Under the pieces are notes generated by a model, which worked only from the letters and a program-made list of their open reading frames with translations, did not search any database and was not told where the DNA came from. DNA of 64,000 nucleotides from Thiothrix unzii. GTDB taxonomy: Bacteria; Pseudomonadota; Gammaproteobacteria; Thiotrichales; Thiotrichaceae. A program made the position numbers and the translations under genes. The stretch spans positions 3,472,001 through 3,536,000 of the forward strand of contig NZ_CP072793.1 in the NCBI RefSeq assembly GCF_017901175.1. Reading direction: 5' to 3'. Below are positions 9,518 through 16,532 of this stretch, one piece after another (the first letter of the stretch is position 1; every line of letters begins with the position of its first letter).

Positions 9518-10501
9518 ATGACTTCGACCAATGCCTGTAAGGAACTGCCTTGTGCAATGCCGGACGTTGCCAAGCAGCCGCATACAGGCCCTAAAGGAAC
9601 CCTCAATTGGGTCGGAATGAGCCAGATTGAATTGCCCGTGTTTGTGCAAAACTTACAAGGTGGGCGGATTCAAATGCTGGCGCGGGTACAGGCGTATGTG
9701 AATTTAACTGACCCCGACAGCAAAGGTATTCACATGTCGCGTTTGTACGTGGCACTGGACAATATGCTGGCGATGAATGATCTGACTCCCGAAGTGTTGG
9801 GTGCGACGATTCAGCAGTTTGTTGATTCCCATCAGGGTTTGAGCAATGCCGCGTATCTGGAATGCCGTTTTGATTATTTTGAACGCCGCAATTCCCTGTT
9901 AAGTGATAACAGTGGTTGGAAAAACTATCCGGTGCGGGTTGCTGCAAGTTTGCGTGATGGTCAACTCGAAACAGAAATCAGCGTGGATGTGCCGTATTCC
10001 TCCACCTGTCCGTGTTCGGCGGCATTAGCGCGTCAATTGATCCAAGAAGGCTTTCGTGAAACCTTTGGTGCGGACACCGTGACGGTGGATGCGCAACAGG
10101 TTTACGCTTGGTTAGGTACGACGCAGGGTATCCGTGCGACCCCGCACAGCCAACGCAGTATTGCCCAAGTGAAAGTGAAATTGGTGGATGTGGTTAATCA
10201 TTTGCCGATTACTCAGTTGATTGATTGCATTGAAAACGCGCTGCAAACCCCGGTACAAGCCACCGTAAAGCGCGAAGATGAACAGGAATTCGCTCGTCTC
10301 AATGCGGCTAATCTCATGTTCTGTGAAGATGCCGCCCGCCGTTTGAAACAAGCGTTGAGCGATGATGCTTCGGTGCGCGATTTCTGGGTGCGCGTCAATC
10401 ATATGGAAAGTTTACACGCCCACGATGCGGTGTCGATTGTGGTCAAGGGTGTCGAAAACGGCTATCGCGATGACCCGCACGAGTACGTTCACCCAACCTG
10501 A
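9518..10501 (+). CDS. folE2: GTP cyclohydrolase IB (FolE2)
   Basis: FolE2 converts GTP to 7,8-dihydroneopterin triphosphate, the first step of folate (and queuosine precursor) synthesis, as a T-fold enzyme that can work with metals other than zinc. The key metal/active-site Cys is in the conserved PYSSTCPCSAALARQL around residues 160-176, and other family markers are SRLYVALDN and HMESLHAHDAV near the C-terminus. Length 327. An ATGACTTCG start with upstream GAGGA supports 9518. In many bacteria folE2 is a Zur-regulated stand-by copy of folE, but I see no clear Zur palindrome in the 100 bases upstream. No folE copy is in this window. Confidence 0.94.
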   Translation: MTSTNACKELPCAMPDVAKQPHTGPKGTLNWVGMSQIELPVFVQNLQGGRIQMLARVQAYVNLTDPDSKGIHMSRLYVALDNMLAMNDLTPEVLGATIQQFVDSHQGLSNAAYLECRFDYFERRNSLLSDNSGWKNYPVRVAASLRDGQLETEISVDVPYSSTCPCSAALARQLIQEGFRETFGADTVTVDAQQVYAWLGTTQGIRATPHSQRSIAQVKVKLVDVVNHLPITQLIDCIENALQTPVQATVKREDEQEFARLNAANLMFCEDAARRLKQALSDDASVRDFWVRVNHMESLHAHDAVSIVVKGVENGYRDDPHEYVHPT

Positions 10502-10610
10502 TAGTGAATAACCCCAGCTTCGTCTGGAAATATTAGCTCCTTGGCAGGATCGGGACTAAACTTGGTTATGCTTACAATAATCAAGCGGATGACCACGCCA
10601 AGGAGTTAAC

Positions 10611-11486
10611 ATGACCTCGTTTGCCATTGCAATTTTAGTTTTCATCGTCGCGCTCATTTTCATGGGTGTGAAGATGGTTCCTCAGGGCTTCGCCTACACG
10701 GTCGAGCGTTTTGGACGTTACGTGTACACCTTGCAGCCCGGTTTGGGTTTATTGGTTCCTGTCATCTATCAGGTAGGCCGTAAGGTTAATATGATGGAAC
10801 AGGTGCTTGATATTCTGCCACAACAAGTCATTACCGCTGATAACGCTAACGTTAATATCGACGGGGTGGTGTTTTATCAGGTGTTTGATCCCGCCAAAGC
10901 ATCGTATGAAGTCGCTAACTTGCAACACGCTATCCTGAATCTGATTATGACTAACTTGCGCTCAGTGTGTGGCGGCTTGGAGCTTGACCACTTGCTGAGT
11001 AAGCGTGATGAAATCGGGGTACGGGTACTCACCATCGTGGATGAAGCTACCAGCGCATGGGGCGTAAAAGTATTGCGTGTCGAAATTAAAGACATTGAGC
11101 CGCCACAAGAGTTGGTGCGTGCGATGAACTTGCAAATGACGGCTGAACGCCAAAAACGCGCCCAAATCACCGAAGCCGAAGGTAAAAAACAATCCCAGAT
11201 TCTTGAAGCCGAAGGTGCAAAATCGGCGGCATTCCTGCGTGCGGAAGCGCGGGAACGTGAGGCACTGGCAGAAGCCAAAGCGACGCAAATGGTGTCTCAA
11301 GCGGTAGCGCAAGGTGACGTGCAGGCATTGAATTATTTCGTCGCCCAGAAATACGTGGAAGCCCTGGGTAAGTTTGCCGATTCCAATCAACAGAAAACCA
11401 TTTTCATGCCATTGGATACCAGCGGTTTGATGGGGTCGATTGGCAGTATCAATGAATTGTGGAAGGCGATGAAGGATAAAACCTGA
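10611..11486 (+). CDS. qmcA: SPFH/stomatin-like membrane protease-associated protein (QmcA type)
   Basis: A 291-residue band-7/stomatin protein: one N-terminal membrane helix (residues 3-22), an SPFH domain with the hallmarks VPQGFAYTVERFGRY and PQQVITADNANVNIDGVVFYQV, and a C-terminal Ala/Glu-rich coiled coil (about residues 180-235: QMTAERQKRAQITEAEGKK and repeats). These proteins oligomerise into membrane cages that organise lipid microdomains and interact with proteases such as FtsH. It overlaps the following NfeD-family gene by one base, the standard stomatin-NfeD pairing. A GCCAAGGAG ribosome site precedes the ATG. Confidence 0.92.
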   Translation: MTSFAIAILVFIVALIFMGVKMVPQGFAYTVERFGRYVYTLQPGLGLLVPVIYQVGRKVNMMEQVLDILPQQVITADNANVNIDGVVFYQVFDPAKASYEVANLQHAILNLIMTNLRSVCGGLELDHLLSKRDEIGVRVLTIVDEATSAWGVKVLRVEIKDIEPPQELVRAMNLQMTAERQKRAQITEAEGKKQSQILEAEGAKSAAFLRAEAREREALAEAKATQMVSQAVAQGDVQALNYFVAQKYVEALGKFADSNQQKTIFMPLDTSGLMGSIGSINELWKAMKDKT

Positions 11487-11938
11487 TGGATATACAACAC
11501 CTTGCCTTTTGGCACTGGTTGGTTTTCGGTGTATTACTGATGGCTTTGGAAGTGTTTGTGCCTGCCATGTTGGTTATGTGGTTCGGTTTCGGCGCGATTG
11601 TGACTGGCCTGTTGCTGTGGCTCATCCCTGATATGGGATTGAGCTGGCAACTGCTGATTTTTGCGGTGGTTTCCGGGGTCAGTGTGTTGGGTTGGCGCAA
11701 ATCGCGGTTTCGTGAGGAAAACATTAGCAGTGATTCCCCTGATTTAAACAACCGCTTGCACAGTCACATCGGTAAGGAATACGTGCTGACGGAAGCGATT
11801 ATCAACGGACGCGGAACCATGCGTGTCGGCGATACCGCATGGCGGGTGACGGGTGAAGATTTACCATCGGGAACACGTGTGCGGGTAACGGGCGTAGATG
11901 GCGTGTTGTTTACCGTGGAAAAAGCCGGTTCCGTGTAG
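11486..11938 (+). CDS. NfeD-family membrane protein, partner of the SPFH protein
   Basis: A 150-residue protein with three hydrophobic segments in the first 75 residues (HWLVFGVLLMALEVFVPAML, FGAIVTGLLLWLIP, LLIFAVVSGVSVLGW) and a C-terminal soluble OB-fold beta-barrel (GKEYVLTEAIINGRGTM to the end). This is the short NfeD form lacking the ClpP-like protease domain, equivalent to E. coli YbbJ. It is coupled to the stomatin gene by an ATGA-type overlap and probably anchors or regulates the SPFH oligomer. The stop lies five bases from the convergent cpdA stop. Confidence 0.9.
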   Translation: MDIQHLAFWHWLVFGVLLMALEVFVPAMLVMWFGFGAIVTGLLLWLIPDMGLSWQLLIFAVVSGVSVLGWRKSRFREENISSDSPDLNNRLHSHIGKEYVLTEAIINGRGTMRVGDTAWRVTGEDLPSGTRVRVTGVDGVLFTVEKAGSV

Positions 11939-11943
11939 TTGGC

Positions 11944-12744
11944 CTAGCTCAGTGTCAGGTAATGCACCTCGGTTTCCAACGTGCCATCAGGATGCAGCGC
12001 GATTTCGCGCCATGCCGGACGTAAGTGGTCAAACGCAAACACCGGATGCGTGGGTTTGAGTTGAATGCAGGTGGCAGGTGTGCCAAACACCGGAATCACG
12101 CGCCCGCTGGCAGTGCGGTATTCGCCGTTAAACGCTTGATGGATATGTCCGTTAAACACCGCTTTGACGCTGTTAAACGCGCTGACGATTTCCCAAAAGC
12201 GTTGTTTTTGTTGTAGCCCCATGCGATCCATCCACTCGCTGCCAATGTCGATGGGGTGATGATGCATGAGGATAATGGCGAATGCCTGCTCAGGAAGAGC
12301 GCGTAATTGCTGTTCCAGTTGGGTAAATTGCGCTTCATCCAGATGCCCGTCGGGTTTGCCCGGTGAATGGGTATCCAGCAACAGCACGTGCCATTGCCCA
12401 AACGCTACGTGCGTGGGGAGTGTCACCTTGCCGCTTAAATTTGCCTGCATGAGTTCGGGGATGTCGTGATTGCCGGGTAAAACGTATACCGGGCGCGGAA
12501 AGTCAGCCAGTAACTCATTGGTGCGTTGGTAGGTTTGCGCGGTTTCCTCTTGCGCTAAATCCCCGGTGATAAACAGTGCCGCATGATCCGCTGCTGTCGT
12601 TTGCAGGTGGTCTAATACTGCGCGTAACGATTGGTTCGGGTACACCGTTTCCTTTGACCATTCCAGCGCAGTGGAATCATCAGGGTAACAATGGCTGTCG
12701 GAAATTTGCCAAAGGCGCACGGTCGAGGATGCAGCGGTCGTCAT
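11944..12744 (-). CDS. cpdA: 3',5'-cyclic-AMP phosphodiesterase CpdA
   Basis: A 266-residue class III cyclic-nucleotide phosphodiesterase of the calcineurin-like metallophosphoesterase superfamily. The full metal-site set is visible in order: D-x-H in ISDSHCYPDD (about residue 16), GDLAQEE (about residue 61), PGNHD (about residue 91), HHHP (about residue 162) and GHIHQ (about residue 202). The C-terminal GTPATCIQLKP and WREIALHPDGTL blocks align closely with E. coli CpdA. It hydrolyses cAMP to AMP and so tunes CRP-type regulation. The ATG sits at the edge of a 380-base stretch without coding capacity that it shares with a divergent structured RNA. Confidence 0.92.
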   Translation of the reverse strand: MTTAASSTVRLWQISDSHCYPDDSTALEWSKETVYPNQSLRAVLDHLQTTAADHAALFITGDLAQEETAQTYQRTNELLADFPRPVYVLPGNHDIPELMQANLSGKVTLPTHVAFGQWHVLLLDTHSPGKPDGHLDEAQFTQLEQQLRALPEQAFAIILMHHHPIDIGSEWMDRMGLQQKQRFWEIVSAFNSVKAVFNGHIHQAFNGEYRTASGRVIPVFGTPATCIQLKPTHPVFAFDHLRPAWREIALHPDGTLETEVHYLTLS

Positions 12745-12832
12745 GGTTGGATAACGCTATCTTGATGGATAAGCACCTAGCGTAAAACAAAATTTTTAAA
12801 CGCGCCATTAACGTCATGTCATCTAACCGTTT

Positions 12833-12861
12833 GAGTGCTAAATCCGACCGTTAATGCACTC
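12833..12861. repeat. Inverted repeat upstream of the candidate RNA promoter
   Basis: GAGTGC at 12833-12838 and GCACTC at 12856-12861 are perfect inverted repeats with centres 23 bp apart, immediately upstream of a predicted -35 element (12865). This is a possible binding site for a dimeric regulator, or chance; there is no further support. Confidence 0.25.
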
Positions 12862-12864
12862 TAG

Positions 12865-12894
12865 TTGAGCGGATTGCGATTCACCGCCTATACT
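12865..12894 (+). promoter_or_regulatory. Sigma-70 promoter of the candidate structured RNA
   Basis: TTGAGC (12865-12870), an 18-base spacer and TATACT (12889-12894), close to the sigma-70 consensus. A start near 12901 is expected. It drives the non-coding segment 12901-13080 and, by read-through, the EamA transporter gene. Confidence 0.6.
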
Positions 12895-12900
12895 CTTCAG

Positions 12901-13080
12901 CAGGTAAGACGTAAGTTTTACCGTTTAGCAGCCACAGTAGGGTACAAGCATTGATGGTTACAAGGTAAGCCCTGAAACGCATGGATGCGACTGTTCGGAA
13001 CAAGCGTACCCGAAGGCGAATAAAAAAATGCAACTCTCTCCTCACTATCTCAAGCCCCGTTCCCCCTGACGGGGTTTTTT
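12901..13080 (+). ncRNA. Candidate structured small RNA or leader, no known family recognised
   Basis: A 180-base segment bounded by a sigma-70 promoter and an intrinsic terminator, with no plausible ORF. Visible helices are a 5' hairpin 12903-12922 (GGTAA/TTACC with further A-C/G-T pairs), and a closing helix GGGTAC (12940-12945) with GTACCC (13006-13011), extended by GC/GC. Inside it are three hairpins: 12957-12972 (GGTTAC with GTAAgCC), 12978-12989 (CGCAT-GG-ATGCG) and 12992-13002 (TGTT-CGG-AACA). The outline resembles a cloverleaf, but the middle arm has no 7-base loop, so it is not a tRNA. It is either an independent sRNA or an attenuating leader of the transporter gene, whose GTG lies 45 bases after the terminator. 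Confidence 0.5.
13055..13080 (+). terminator. Intrinsic terminator of the structured RNA
   Basis: CCCCGT (13055-13060) and ACGGGG (13069-13074) form a strong stem with an 8-base loop followed directly by six T (13075-13080). It lies inside the apparent N-terminal extension of the transporter reading frame, which argues that this extension is not translated. Confidence 0.9.
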
Positions 13081-13083
13081 ATT

Positions 13084-13097
13084 TGTGGTATACCACA
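13084..13097. promoter_or_regulatory. 14 bp perfect palindrome between terminator and transporter start
   Basis: TGTGGTATACCACA is a perfect 14 bp palindrome four bases past the T-run and 28 bases before the GTG start. It could be an operator for a dimeric repressor or a small hairpin on read-through mRNA near the translation start. Function is not known. Confidence 0.4.
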
Positions 13098-13124
13098 CGC
13101 CTTTATCATCACCGAAACACGCCC

Positions 13125-14006
13125 GTGCAACCATCAACGTCGGTTATTTCTGCCTATTTGGGCGTAATTCTTATCTGGTCAACCACGCCATTGGGCATCA
13201 AATGGAGTGGGGAAGAGGGTATCAGTTTTCTGTTCGGATTAACGGCGCGGATGGCGATTGGTTGCGTGTTAGCGATTGTGGCGGTGATGTTGTTGCGGAT
13301 TCCTATGGGGCTTTCGCGCAAGTCCGTAACGGCTTACGGTGCGTCGGCATTGGGTATCTATGTGGCGATGTTGTGTGCGTATTGGGGGGCGAAGTACATT
13401 CCTTCGGGGTGGGTGGCGGTCATTTGGGGCACATCGTCGGTATTTACCGGAATTTTGGCGCAGCGTTATTTGGGCGAACCGTTGGGGTTAAACCGTATCC
13501 TTGGGTTGTTATTGAGCGTGGGTGGCTTGGCAACTATTTTTTTGCGCAGCCAAGAAGCCGGTGAGCAAGCCTGGTTGGGCGTGTTGCTGGTGTTGGGCGG
13601 GGTGTTGGGGCAATCCTCAACCGCAGTGTGGTTGAAATGGTTGGATGCGAAAGAGCATGGCTTGATGATGACCGCCAGCGGTTTGCTGCTGTCATTGCCG
13701 TTTTTCACGCTGACTTGGTGGATTTTTGATGGGCAATGGCCGCAGCAGATACCGTTACGGGCTGGGTTGTCGATTGTGTATCTGGCGGTGTTTGGCTCGT
13801 TGTTGGGGTTCTCACTATACTATTTTTTAATCAACCGTATTGAGGCGTCACGGGTGGCGTTGATTACGCTGGTGACTCCGGTGACTTCGTTGTTGATTGG
13901 ACATTGGTTAAACCACGAGCCGTTGTCGCTGACGGTGTATCTGGGGACTGGCTTGATCCTTGCGGGGCTGGCGAGTTTCCAGTGGGGCGGGCGGTGGTTG
14001 CGTTAG
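13125..14006 (+). CDS. EamA-family (DMT superfamily) transporter
   Basis: A ten-helix inner-membrane transporter of the drug/metabolite superfamily made of two EamA repeats (about residues 8-140 and 148-288). Visible features are SAYLGVILIWSTTPLGIKW in helix 1, VIWGTSSVFTGILAQRYLGEP at the end of the first repeat, and LVTPVTSLLIGHWLNHEPL in the second. The substrate cannot be told; family members export amino acids, metabolites or nucleotides. The frame is open from 12981, but a terminator lies at 13055-13080, so I start at GTG 13125, giving 293 residues, normal for the family, with only eight or so residues before helix 1. Confidence 0.85.
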   Translation: MQPSTSVISAYLGVILIWSTTPLGIKWSGEEGISFLFGLTARMAIGCVLAIVAVMLLRIPMGLSRKSVTAYGASALGIYVAMLCAYWGAKYIPSGWVAVIWGTSSVFTGILAQRYLGEPLGLNRILGLLLSVGGLATIFLRSQEAGEQAWLGVLLVLGGVLGQSSTAVWLKWLDAKEHGLMMTASGLLLSLPFFTLTWWIFDGQWPQQIPLRAGLSIVYLAVFGSLLGFSLYYFLINRIEASRVALITLVTPVTSLLIGHWLNHEPLSLTVYLGTGLILAGLASFQWGGRWLR

Positions 14007-14106
14007 CTTTGGGTACTTTTTCACAGAATCACGCGCGGTTTCGCAGTACCTTTATCCCAAGCCTTAGCGAGAGGCGAAGCTAACCAAAGCAGAGGGAGAA
14101 ATCACT

Positions 14107-14553
14107 ATGAAACGTTCCAATATCATTGCAAGTCTGTTGTTTTTACTGAGTTTAACGGGGTTTTATGCTGCCCCGGCCGCCGCGCTGTGTGTAACGCCGG
14201 GTGAAGCGGGGGCATGGACAAATGTGGATGCTAATACTCGTGGCATCGTTCGGGCTAATGTGCGTTTTCAGTGTCAGGATCAGATCTTGAATGGGCAACC
14301 TTATCCACCGGGCGAACCGTTTTACATTAAATTGTACGGTTCTTGCCATCCAACCGCGTGTGAGTGGCAGGAAGTCGGCGCGAATAGCATCGCCGGTGGT
14401 TGGTTGCGTGGCACGATTGATCAGGGTTTTGCCAAACGTGACATCCGTTTCAAGCGTTTGGCTGACGGGCGGTTACGGGTGATTATTTACACCGATTTCC
14501 GCGATCCCGGTCGTCGTGACTACCGTTCAGACGAGCTGTTTAACCGCAGTTAA
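14107..14553 (+). CDS. Small secreted Cys-containing protein, unknown function
   Basis: A 148-residue exported protein with a signal peptide (residues 1-27, cleavage after AAPAAA). The mature part has four Cys (LCVTPGE, FQCQD, SCHPTAC) that could form two disulfides, and it ends in an Arg/Asp-rich beta-like segment (RVIIYTDFRDPGRRDY). I do not recognise the family. A good ribosome site (GAGGGAGAAATCACT) precedes the ATG. It stands alone, about 150 bases upstream of the ABC exporter, and need not be related to it. Confidence 0.7.
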   Translation: MKRSNIIASLLFLLSLTGFYAAPAAALCVTPGEAGAWTNVDANTRGIVRANVRFQCQDQILNGQPYPPGEPFYIKLYGSCHPTACEWQEVGANSIAGGWLRGTIDQGFAKRDIRFKRLADGRLRVIIYTDFRDPGRRDYRSDELFNRS

Positions 14554-14706
14554 CTCAAGTACCTCAAACTGAGGTGATGCCCACCGTGCCAAGGTCTTAT
14601 TTGCGTGAGAATTGCGGTAGCCTTGGCAGGGCGGGCAGTACATGCGACTGCCCCCACTTTCACTTGTGCGCTATCATGTATTCCTCTTTTCTAAAAGATA
14701 CGCAAT
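14554..14706. other. Intergenic region with several inverted repeats
   Basis: This 150-base gap holds a short hairpin after the upstream stop (ACCTCA-aac-TGAGGT, 14561-14575), a distant inverted repeat (TGCCAAGG near 14587 with CCTTGGCA near 14621), and GGGCAGT with ACTGCCC around 14634-14654. None is followed by a clear T-run. Some probably act as the terminator of the small secreted protein gene. Confidence 0.4.
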
Positions 14707-16491
14707 ATGATGGTCACACGCACCGAACGCCCCACCGATAACCGCCGTGATTGGCATAACCTGCGCTCCATGTTGCCATTTTTGTGGGAATACCGGGGAC
14801 GGGCTTTATTCGCGCTGGCCTGCCTGATTTTTTCCAAAGTGGCGAATGTCGGTGTGCCGGTGGTGCTAAAAGACATCGTGGACACATTGCAAGGTAAGCC
14901 GGAGCAGGTGTTGATTTTGCCGGTAATTTTGCTGCTGGGTTACGGTGCATTGCGGTTGGCGAGTGCGCTGTTTAACGAGTTGCGTGACACTGTGTTTGCG
15001 CGGGTGCGCTACCACGCCATGCGCAAGCTGTCGGTGCGGGTGTTTGAGCATTTACACAATTTGTCGCTGCGTTTCCACCTTGAGCGTAAAACCGGGGCAA
15101 TCAGCCGTGATCTGGAGCGTGGCACGGCTTCGGTGAGTACTTTGATGAATTTCATGGTGTTCAGCATTATTCCGATTGCGGTGGAATTTACCTTGGTGGC
15201 GTTTATTTTGTTGGGCAATTACTCGCCGGTATTTGCTTTGATTACTTTTGCGACGGTGGCGGTTTATGTGCTGTTTACCGTGAAAATTACCGAGTGGCGC
15301 ATGGATCATCGCCATCAAATGAACCGTTTGGATTCGCAGTCGAGCAACCAAGCAGTTGATAGTTTAATCAATTACGAAACCGTCAAATACTTCAATAACG
15401 AAACGCTGGAGTTGCAGCGTTACGACCGCACCCTCGGCGAGTGGGAAGAAACTGCCGTGAAAAGCCAGACTTCGATGTCGATATTGAATTTCGGGCAGTC
15501 GTCGATTATTGCGATTGGTGTGACGTTCATTATGTTTTTTGCTGCCAATGCGGTCGTGCAAGGCGAAATGAGCATTGGCGATTTGGTGATGGTGAATGCA
15601 TTTTTGCTGCAATTGTTTTTGCCGCTGGGAACGCTAGGGATTGTTTATCGGCAAGTGAAATACACGCTGGCGGATATGGATATGGTGTTTCGTTTGCTAG
15701 AAACACCGCAAGAGGTTAAAGACAGTGCGACGGCGAGCGAGTTACAAGTGACGCGCGGTGAAATCCGTTTTGAGGCGGTAGATTTTGGCTATCAACCGGA
15801 ACGCCCGATTTTGCACGGGGTATCTTTCAGCGTGCCGTCGGGGGCAAAATTGGCAGTGGTCGGGCATAGCGGTGCGGGTAAGTCCACTTTGTCGCGGTTG
15901 TTGTTCCGCTTTTATGACGTGACTGGCGGGCGTATTTTAATCGACGGGCAGGATATTGCGCAGGTCAGCCAAGCCAGTTTACGCCGTGCGATTGGAATTG
16001 TGCCGCAAGACACGGTGCTGTTTAACGACAGCATTCGTTACAACCTGCAATACGGCAACCCGCAAGCCAGCCAAGTGGATATTGAACGCGCCGCGAAAAT
16101 GGCACATATCTTTGATTTCATTGAAAGCCTGCCAGAGGGTTGGGAAACCATGGTGGGTGAGCGCGGTTTAAAACTATCAGGCGGCGAAAAACAGCGCGTG
16201 GCGATTGCGCGGGCGATTTTAAAACAACCACCAATTTTAATTTTCGACGAAGCCACATCGTCACTCGATAGCGCAACGGAGCAGGCGATTCAGCACACCC
16301 TGCACGAAGTCGCGGGGCATTACACCACGTTGATGATTGCGCACCGCTTATCCACCATTGTTGATGCAGATCAGATTTTAGTGCTGGATCAAGGCAGAGT
16401 GGTCGAGCAGGGTAATCACGCGACGTTGCTGGCTTTGCAAGGGTTGTATGCGCGAATGTGGGAACTGCAATTGCATGACGACTCACGGTAG
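14707..16491 (+). CDS. Atm1-type ABC exporter (fused permease and ATPase)
   Basis: A 594-residue half-transporter: six membrane helices in residues 30-320 and a C-terminal ATPase with Walker A GHSGAGKST (about residue 384), signature LSGGEKQRVAIARAI (about residue 488), Walker B ILIFDEATSSLDS (about residue 509) and the switch His in IAHRLSTI. The membrane part (RSMLPFLWEYRGR, ARVRYHAMRKLSVRVFEHLHNLSLRFHLERKTG, INYETVKYFNNE) matches the Atm1/HMT1 family, which exports glutathione-linked compounds and aids metal detoxification or Fe-S protein assembly. It works as a homodimer in the inner membrane. The dsbD gene follows 41 bases later on the same strand, and thiol chemistry may be the common theme. 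Confidence 0.88.
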   Translation: MMVTRTERPTDNRRDWHNLRSMLPFLWEYRGRALFALACLIFSKVANVGVPVVLKDIVDTLQGKPEQVLILPVILLLGYGALRLASALFNELRDTVFARVRYHAMRKLSVRVFEHLHNLSLRFHLERKTGAISRDLERGTASVSTLMNFMVFSIIPIAVEFTLVAFILLGNYSPVFALITFATVAVYVLFTVKITEWRMDHRHQMNRLDSQSSNQAVDSLINYETVKYFNNETLELQRYDRTLGEWEETAVKSQTSMSILNFGQSSIIAIGVTFIMFFAANAVVQGEMSIGDLVMVNAFLLQLFLPLGTLGIVYRQVKYTLADMDMVFRLLETPQEVKDSATASELQVTRGEIRFEAVDFGYQPERPILHGVSFSVPSGAKLAVVGHSGAGKSTLSRLLFRFYDVTGGRILIDGQDIAQVSQASLRRAIGIVPQDTVLFNDSIRYNLQYGNPQASQVDIERAAKMAHIFDFIESLPEGWETMVGERGLKLSGGEKQRVAIARAILKQPPILIFDEATSSLDSATEQAIQHTLHEVAGHYTTLMIAHRLSTIVDADQILVLDQGRVVEQGNHATLLALQGLYARMWELQLHDDSR

Positions 16492-16532
16492 AATGCTGAA
16501 AATGTTAGAAAAGAGCTAGGAGGAGTGACGGT

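Noticed and set aside
10877-11390. Long reverse-strand open frames inside qmcA
   Set aside because: They are shadows of an unmistakable SPFH gene, with biased composition and no ribosome sites or family features.
12940-13011. A tRNA gene, because the helices form a cloverleaf-like outline
   Set aside because: The middle arm has only a 2-4 base loop, the T-arm lacks a 7-base loop, and there is no CCA end or normal anticodon.
12901-13080. CsrB/RsmZ-type RNA, because two hairpins expose GGA
   Set aside because: Only two GGA motifs are present and no GacA-type upstream site; members of that family carry many more.
12981-13124. N-terminal extension of the EamA transporter reading frame
   Set aside because: It would be translated through a strong intrinsic terminator and a structured RNA, is basic and unlike any transporter N-terminus, and has no ribosome site.
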